Positions 56,965-64,000 of a DNA stretch of 64,000 nt are shown in pieces (within the stretch, counting starts at the first letter, position 1; each line of letters opens with the position of its first letter). The DNA is taken from assembly GCF_000208745.1 (NCBI RefSeq), contig NC_030854.1:30352204-30416203 (forward strand), written 5' to 3'. The notes under the pieces were generated by a model, which was not told the DNA's origin, did not search any database, and saw nothing but the letters and a program-made list of their open reading frames with translations. The translations under genes were made by a program, and so were the position numbers. The stretch comes from Theobroma cacao. Taxonomy: Eukaryota; Streptophyta; Magnoliopsida; Malvales; Malvaceae.

Positions 56965-58008
56965 CTAGTCGAGTAAGTCCGACAAATAATAGGAATTCAT
57001 CGTGGCCAATGCCTCATCTACGTCAGCAATCGGATCATTGTCGTTCATTCCCAGTAACTGCTCCATCTCCTTGAAGGGGTAATCAGCAATCTGACTGTCG
57101 TCGTTGATCTCCAATAGCTGGTCCACTTCCTTAAAAGGGTCATCATCTTTTGATATTTCCTTCTCATGTGCATACAGTAGTTGATCAACTTCATAACGTG
57201 GTAGGTTTCCGTTATTAAAAACGGTGAATGACTGAGTTTGAATCTGATTGTCGTCGTTGATCTCCAATAGCTGGTCCACCTCTTTAAAAGGGTCATCATC
57301 TAGTAGCTGATCAACTTCATAACTTGGTAGATTTCCATCATTGAAAACAGTAGATGACTGAATCTGAGACTGATATTCGTCTTGATGATCATGATTCTCA
57401 TCTGAATGCGGCAACAATAATTTTCCGAACAACTCTTTCTCCCAAATAGAATCAGAATATTCATCATGTGGAGAACGAGAGGTGTCTTTGATCTTGCAGA
57501 TAACCCATTCTTGGAACGTGTCCCCGGGAAGACGATACTCATGCATTAACCACCTAGTTTTGGTGGCATCCTTTCGACTTTTTTTCGCATCCTCGAACTC
57601 AAAAAAGTTAAGGGTTCTGACGAACCCTATTTCCTTTTGCTGCTCATCAAGTATAGGCTTCTCAGCGGTTGAAGATCTCCAATATCCACCACTGTCTCCA
57701 ACTCCAAGCTTTTCGTCGTAATGATGACTTTCAAGAATCCTTCTAGGTCGTTTTCCATTTGCGTTCTTCTTGGAAATCCTCTGACGGTGGGTAAAGATGA
57801 ATCGCTGGTTGCTTTTCAAGAAGGGAAGACCATTCCCGTTGTTAACATCAAAAAAGACACTTGGTTTGGTGGAATAGATGTCCGCAAAACCAATCACGTA
57901 CTGCAAATCACCTAAACTGCTCATTGATTCACCAGAAATCAACATGGGGAGATAGTGGGAAACGATGTCTCGATCAGAAGGATCAAAAACCACGCCTAGG
58001 GAATACAT
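56965..58008 (-). CDS. Divergent intronless NAC-domain protein B
   Basis: 347 residues, same length and structure as NAC protein A. By eye I count 16 amino-acid differences (about 95 percent identity), for example GFADIY for GFEDIY, FVRTLNF for FVSTLNF and DLLD for DLLG at the end. There are no insertions, frameshifts or stops. The diverged NAC domain (GGYWRSS, TRWLMHEYRL, EWVICKIKD) and the acidic FKEVDQLLEIND repeats are kept. It arose with its flanks by a segmental duplication of about 1.75 kb at an offset of 5150 bp. It is likely nuclear, with its targets unknown. Intact frames in both copies suggest selection or a recent origin. Confidence 0.85.
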   Translation of the reverse strand: MYSLGVVFDPSDRDIVSHYLPMLISGESMSSLGDLQYVIGFADIYSTKPSVFFDVNNGNGLPFLKSNQRFIFTHRQRISKKNANGKRPRRILESHHYDEKLGVGDSGGYWRSSTAEKPILDEQQKEIGFVRTLNFFEFEDAKKSRKDATKTRWLMHEYRLPGDTFQEWVICKIKDTSRSPHDEYSDSIWEKELFGKLLLPHSDENHDHQDEYQSQIQSSTVFNDGNLPSYEVDQLLDDDPFKEVDQLLEINDDNQIQTQSFTVFNNGNLPRYEVDQLLYAHEKEISKDDDPFKEVDQLLEINDDSQIADYPFKEMEQLLGMNDNDPIADVDEALATMNSYYLSDLLD

Positions 58009-58550
58009 TGTGAAGGTTTGATGAGAAGAGTAATACTGTTTTTCGTTTCCTTGATGCTGGAAGTAAGAGTTACAGCAGAGTAGTGATTTTATTTATTTAT
58101 ATAGGAAACAAAAGACTGCTTAAGAACAACGCCACTTTAAAAAAAAAAAAAAAAAGAAATTAATCTTGGATTTTTTAAAAAAAGAATTATACGCGGCAGG
58201 CATGCAGAAGCTTCGGGGATTGGTCTTGGATTAAGGGAGTGTCCTATTATCTCCCTAAGTTGATTGCTGGCCACGTGGGGTTTATTGGTCTTCTCAGTCT
58301 CAGCTTCCATTCATGAAAGGCAAGCAACGCTTTTTCTTCAGCTCCCGCCGGAATATTGCTGGAAAGAAGTCGAACCGGCAACTGCAGCTCCTTGGTTCAC
58401 CAAGTCAAGCTCATCATTTGGTTTGATGGGGAAAAATTATTCTCCGAATGTAAATTAAGCACCACCTAGAACCTGCCTGCACAATCAGTACTGCCCTCAT
58501 TACGATGGCTCCCAAGTGATTACAGACTTAATTTGTTTGGTTAAGATGAA
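58009..58550 (-). promoter_or_regulatory. Promoter region of NAC gene B
   Basis: Homologous to that of NAC gene A, with the TATA box (CTATATAAATA, about 58095-58104) and G-box GCCACGTGGGG (about 58270-58278) both preserved. The A/T tract between them differs in length from gene A. Confidence 0.6.
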
Positions 58551-59170
58551 TGAGAACGTGTTTTTTATTTGTTATCCACAATTCTTTGTTTCGATATTGT
58601 AATTTATAAAGACAAAAGTGATCAGCTTATCCAACCGTCCATGGATTTTTGGAAAGCATCTAACCCTGACTGGATTTTTTTTAATTGTTTATTGGCATTT
58701 TGTGTTTAACTTTGTTGCTTTCAGTTCCTAATTTTAATTTTGCTAGGATTTTTTTTGGCATTTCATTCCTTGATAATTTTCAAACTAAATTGACTAGAAA
58801 ATCATGTATATATATGTGGGTGTGTGTCTATGTTAATAAATTGTATATTATGATTTAGGTACGCGTAATTAGTTTTTTTTTTCGTCTATGTTAGTTAGTA
58901 TTAATTTATTTATATTTAAATTATTTATATATTTAATAATTAGAGATGAAATATATTAATTTTAATATTATAATTTATAAACACAAAAGTGATAAACTTT
59001 CGATTTTTTTAATCTATAATCAAATCAACTAAATAAGTTCGATTCTTGATCAATTTGATTTATCTTTAAACTTAAATAGTATGATCGATTTTTCAAAAAT
59101 TATCAATTTTATTCAATTTTCAATTATGACACACCAAATCAATCGAAAACTAATAATTTACTCACCCTTA
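58551..59170. repeat. AT-rich segment with hAT-MITE-like right end
   Basis: ATATTGTAATTTATAAAGAC...AAAAGTGATCAGCTT near 58596 recurs as ATATTATAATTTATAAACAC...AAAAGTGATAAACTT near 58965, offset about 370 bp. The right part ends TTTACTCACCCTTA (59158-59171), resembling hAT MITE termini. No gene. The classification is weak. Confidence 0.35.
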
Positions 59171-60271
59171 CAAAATTGTATTTATATTCTATCCCATTTT
59201 AGTTTTCAAATTTTCATTTCTTGTTCCCTAAAGCAACAAAACGGAATTAGTGCAACATGGAAGGGTTGAAACCCAATTCGTCACTTGCTTGTGTTTTCCC
59301 TCGGAGATCAAGCAGACATTTTCTCTTATGTTGTGCAGACCTAGTAATATTTAGTTGGTTCATTCTACTGAAAAGGAAGACACAAAGAACATAAAATTAC
59401 CATTTTTAGCATTAACACAATTATTTAAGATAGTAGAAAATAAACAATTGAAGGAGACCAGATAGCTAATTTTTTGTCTGGATAGAGCCGAAAAAGAAGC
59501 CTCTAACTAAGACGAAAGCGAGAAGAAAAGATATCAGTATCTCATATGCGATCCACTGAAGGGGAATTTAATTCCCTTATTAGTTATCTGGCAGTAAACC
59601 GGTAACTTCTATATGAATCCATCTCTTGGTAAATGATATATTCACCTTATTTAGGTCATTATTGCACCATAAGCTGATTCTATTTTTGACTGGAGGATGC
59701 TTGCTTCCTCAGCTGATTGCCAGAGAGACTCACTTCAAAACTATAATTTTCTTGCGTTTTTCAGCTACATTACAACATAATTTTGGGAGAGAGTGTTTAT
59801 TTTCAATACTAATCGGCTGAAAGTGAATTACGATCAAAACCTAATGAGATAACTCATACATAATTGGAAAAAGGCAGTACTTATGGAAACCATCAAAAAG
59901 GACCAGTTAACCATGTGAAAGAAGCGAAAACGTAAATAATGAAGACGAATACAAACAACAAGTGAACCCGATTGTTTTCCTGCCACTGCTATAGAAACAG
60001 CACCATTTAGGTTTTCTATAATTACTATCTAACATCCAGTTACAGAAAGGTCTGACAACTTTCAGGGAAAAAAAAAAAGCCAATTAAGTGAAGGGATGCA
60101 ACAACTTGCATTCAAAAACACAGTTCAACTTGGCCAAGCCTGCATAAAATGATATATCATTTGGCAGAAATGTTAATTTGAGATTGTGGCTTTTGTATGC
60201 CAACATAAAATAAATGAAGTAAACTGCGACAAAGACAGGCCACTACCTACAATTCCTTTTCTCTTCATTTT
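59171..60271. other. 3' flank of RPN5
   Basis: The RPN5 3' UTR should occupy the right part. No coding features are recognised in the rest. Confidence 0.5.
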
Positions 60272-63200
60272 TCATACTTTTAGAGCAGCTTTGTGAACCA
60301 TGGTTTCCTTGTGTATTTGATGGCAACTCTTCTCAACAAGATCCAGAAGTTTTTCCAAGTTCACAGACCACGAGTTGAGAATTTCATTGCTATCCTTTGC
60401 TACCTGGAAACAGACTATTCCCATTGGTCGGTCAATCTTTGCCACCAGTGCCTTGGACACAACCATTTCAGAAAGATGCTTCTCAGCTTCCTGCATTGCA
60501 GGGAATCAGTTCATTAATCATGATGGAAACAGCATGGTAGTCTGTGAATCTTTGTTGTTTTGCATTTCAAATAAAGGCCTACTTAACCACCAACAAGATT
60601 TCTCATGAATAGAGAGAGAAATGAAAGAAAAAAAAAAAAACATAAGTAAGCAAACCTGGACAGTGAGACACAACAACTCTGCAAGTCTCTTCAAGGTAAT
60701 CCTTGAGTAGTAATTTGAAACAACAAGGATATTCTGAAAAGCATCAAATAAATTGCCAGTAAGAAACAGATGAATTAACGAGTGAAAAAAATTGTATTAC
60801 AGGAGAGTGGCAAATTTACATGCTCAATAATTCTCTGTCTTAAATCTTCAGCAGCTTTGTCAGCCAAAGAGCCTCCAAGCATGTTCTTCTCATTCTCAAA
60901 CTCATCCCTATAAGAATCCCAAAGGGATGTCCACTGGATAACCTCCATTGTAACTAGCTGTTTCAATAGCAACCTTTGACAGAAAATTAAACAAATACAG
61001 TTATCAGATAACATAACATTTGATAAACAACCTGCCTAGTGCTTGAAATACTCATGAATACTAAATTCACCAAAGACATACTTAAACTTTGGAATCTCAG
61101 AAAGATTCTTATCCTCCAATGTGGAATTAAGAAGGCTTGACTGCATTGGATCATGTGGGGCCAGGATTAAGTACCAACAGATTTTTCTCAAGACCTGCAA
61201 GTTAAAATATACATGAGAACAGCTCAACAGAACTTGGCAAGGGTATAAATTGAGATGTGCTTTACCGGTATCCACTGGGATGGGTTTTCCCTGATGGACG
61301 GAATCTCGTATATTGCCTTATAGCAACGGCAAATTTCAAGGTAGTCATTGTTATGGAAGTAATACCTACAGAGAAAATGAAAACTCATTAGTAAGATAAA
61401 TCCACCTACGTAGCAACAGAGAAGATGACTTTCAAGAACTTTGCTGTCTGTTGGGTCTTTACAGCTAAATGGAGATGGTTAATATTTTCTCGTTACTTGC
61501 TTAGTTACAATGGTAAAGACTATTCAACTACAAAAGCCAAAACAAACACAAGGATTCTCAGTCTTACATCCAATAACAGACAAATCCTTCTTTGCTTTCA
61601 AGACAAACTAGGCTCTGTTCCTCAAATTTATCTCCAGAATTTAGTTTCCAAGAAAGATATAGATCTCTAGCCCAAAAACAATAGAAGATATTTTTTTCCT
61701 CATCTTGTAACATATGGATCAAACCTTCCAGCATGTAACATATCTGAAATAAAAACCACAACACTCTTTACAGAAAGAAAACATTTCCCATACACTTTTT
61801 TACAGATATCATCTTTGAAAGAAATGCCACATTAAGCAATCTAACTTGAGGTCCTTTATATTAGCAACTCATATCAGTTTGTGTAGGTCGATTCTGAATG
61901 AAATCCTTTTGTGCATATTTTTATCATCAAAATCCTTACAAGCTTTGGACAGGAGAGATTTCCAACACAACCAAACCACAAATTCCAATTACTCTAATCA
62001 AACCAAGCTCAGGCATTGTTCCTTATTTTATCTCCAGGGTTAAGTTTCCAAGTGAGATATAGATCTCTAGCCCAAAATAATATAACTCATCTTGTAAAGT
62101 AAGAACCAACCTTCCACCATCCAATACATCGGAAATAAAAATCGTCTGAAAGAAAACATTCACATGCACTCTTTTACAGAAACCATCTTTGAAAGAAATG
62201 CCACATTAAACAACCTAACTTGAAGCTCTTTCAAGTAGCAACTCATATCAGTTTGCACGAACAGGTTCTGAATGAATGTCCTTTTGTGTATCATTTATCA
62301 TCAGGATCCTTACAAGCTTTAGAAGAAAGATGCATGTGACTTAATTGAGATCCACTCATACATTCATCTTAAATGAAAGATCAAATTTCCAACACAAACA
62401 CAAAATTCAAATTAATCTAATCAAACCAAGCTCGGGCTCAAGATAGATAAAACTTGTTTCCATCAACTTGGAGGTATGTTGAATATACAATAAGTCAACA
62501 ATACATAATAACCAAGTTGAGAATAGAGTTTCCACAGAGCAATGTCTTTTTCTAAATCAAAAAACACGGATTTCCCAAACCCCACCTTCAACCCCCCTCT
62601 TCTTTAAAAGAGAAAAGAATAAGGGATCTTCACAGTAATGACCAAGTTGTGAGGTCATGTTCAGAAAGTATACATATTTTGATATTTGTGAGACTAGCTG
62701 GCCACAGATAATTTACATAAAATGATGTCATTCCAAGAGAACGATATAAATCGTATTCAAGCACCCCTAAACCTCATAATAATTATCAAACTCATTACAT
62801 GGTCACAAAAGAGTTAATGAACAAACCATGGAAGTTACGGAGAAAAGGCAGGCAAATACCTTATCATTAGTTCATAGTAGATTCGCTTCAACTCCAATAG
62901 TGATGGAATATCAGCAGGAGGCTCCTCCACAACATTATCACCTTCCTTGGGTTTCTTCTTTTCCTTGGAGGTATCAGCATCAAATACTCTAGGGCTAATC
63001 TTCCTTGAAAGAATTTGAGCACGAACATAATCCTGTCGATCTAAGCAGAGGCGAACCTGCAAAGGTTAATTATTGACAAGTTGGCACAATTATTATTGGA
63101 ATCTTATCTAAAAGATCCAATATTTTTGAAAATAACGGCGGTGATAAAAATAAGTTGCCCATACCTGTTCTAGAATGAAGGCAATTTTCTCAGTTTTAGC

Positions 63201-63610
63201 CATTGCACCAAAAGTTTCAACCTGCAGTTCAAACCAGTCAAATATGAGCAAAAGGGGAAATATGCAGAGATTCATAGAAGCAATCGACATATTATACAGA
63301 ATACTTACTGCAACTTCCTGCATTAGATCTGCAGCTTCAGCAATAAGGCCTTGTTCTTCTTTAATCTTTGCAAGTTTCTTGATCAATCTCGCTCTCTCAA
63401 TTTCAACATAAATCTACAGCAGGAAGAAGTTCATTAGACAAGACATTACAACAATAAACAGTTTACATCACATAACCACAAAACTTAACAGCACATATTC
63501 ACCTTTCCAGCAGACACACTGTTCAAGGTCTTGATGAGCTCTATACGGGTTTCAAGATCTGGTGTCTCATCAATGTATTGCATTGCTTGCTGAACCATCG
63601 CAGTTACAGC
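60272..63610 (-). CDS. RPN5: 26S proteasome regulatory subunit RPN5 (PSMD12), 3' part
   Basis: Nine exons on the minus strand join in frame: 63610-63503, 63413-63309, 63221-63165, 63056-62860, 61365-61266, 61194-61082, 60973-60820, 60733-60656 and 60490-60272. Together they encode 376 residues ending MVHKAALKV. The first about 66 residues (full length near 442) lie beyond the right edge. Landmarks are [90 protein letters not shown], the PCI/winged-helix segment [14 protein letters not shown], and the C-terminal coiled helix [21 protein letters not shown]5 is a scaffold of the proteasome lid. All junctions are GT-AG and nothing is broken. The long intron 62859-61366 carries a direct repeat. 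Confidence 0.95.
61630..62325. repeat. Tandem duplication in an RPN5 intron
   Basis: Two adjacent copies of about 300-400 bp, each containing TTTCCAAG, AGATATAGATCTCTAGCCC, CATCTTTGAAAGAAATGCC, GCAACTCATATCAGTTTG and CCTTACAAGCTTT, with an offset near 395 bp. They are diverged by substitutions and small indels. No coding content. Confidence 0.82.
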
Positions 63611-64000
63611 CTGCAGAAAAATAAATAGCTACATTAACAATCATAATATTGACAAAAAAAATAACCTTCTATGAATTGTTCTGACAGTAGGTAGAAATTT
63701 AAAAAGGATCTAAGAAATATTCAATTAAATGGCTTTAACAGTATGTCAACATTTCTTGCAAAACTATTTTATAATCCAAAAAGGGAGAAAAAAGTTTAGG
63801 TTTAGAAGGCAAAATGCCGAGAATAAGACCTGAACTTTACTCAATTGTTCCATCAATTACATGATTCAATTTGGTTAAATTAACGTTTTTTACCTCATAA
63901 TTTCATTGTATCGTATGGTTCTAACGTAAATAGCAAAAACCATTTAAATAGAAAAAGTTGTTCTGATTAACATGAGCAAGAATCATATAAATCTGAGGTC
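63611..64000 (-). other. Intron of RPN5 reaching the right edge
   Basis: Begins after the acceptor TTTTCTGCAG (minus strand) of the exon at 63610. No further RPN5 exon is seen before the edge. Confidence 0.75.

Overview
This is a 64 kb window of a flowering-plant (eudicot, probably rosid) nuclear genome. It is AT-rich, its genes are split by GT-AG introns, and it carries several classes of degenerate transposon. Its gene families are plant-specific: mandelonitrile-lyase-like GMC oxidoreductases, HD-ZIP IV, NAC, tau-class GST and RFL-type PPR. I cannot name the species. An assembly gap of 823 N lies at 28736-29558.

Layout. From 0.6 to 26.6 kb is a decayed tandem array of three neighbours: a sphingolipid delta4-desaturase-like gene, an (R)-mandelonitrile-lyase-like gene (MDL), and an RraA-like aldolase. 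Copy 1 of MDL (2946-7031) has five exons and an intact frame of 560 aa. Copy 2 (19023-23658) is as complete but carries a one-base deletion in exon 4. A third copy survives only as a 3'-flank relic near 10.1 kb. Both desaturase copies are broken. One RraA copy is intact (24854-25354, minus) and the other is gutted. Copy-to-copy comparison exposes inserted elements with visible boundaries: a copia remnant with one 1017-bp LTR, a Harbinger-like element, a 5'-truncated LINE, a MULE-like foldback element, a hAT-like element, a very small tRNA-like retroposon, and one element I cannot classify.

From 27.9 to 31.8 kb are a short HD-ZIP IV gene without a START domain and an unrecognised acidic protein whose first coding exon is 13 nt. 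From 33.9 to 47.5 kb are a seven-exon cytosolic-type histidyl-tRNA synthetase, an intronless PPR gene, and two decayed partial copies of the synthetase (exon 5, intron, exon 6), one carrying a SINE inside its exon 6. From 48.2 to 58.5 kb are a tau-GST fragment, an orphan last exon, and two near-identical intronless divergent NAC genes on the minus strand about 5.15 kb apart, with the C-terminal exons of a PDCD2-like gene between them. From 60.3 kb to the right edge is the 3' three-quarters of RPN5 (26S proteasome lid) on the minus strand.

The genes do not form one pathway. Histidyl-tRNA synthetase and RPN5 are housekeeping, the PPR protein is likely organellar, HD-ZIP and NAC are transcription factors, and the MDL/RraA/desaturase block is a locally duplicated cluster. 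What stands out is repeated local duplication followed by decay. I saw no clear-cut new molecular system. The best candidates for novelty are the NAC pair with acidic repeat tails, the START-less HD-ZIP, the foldback MULE and the very short tRNA-like retroposons.
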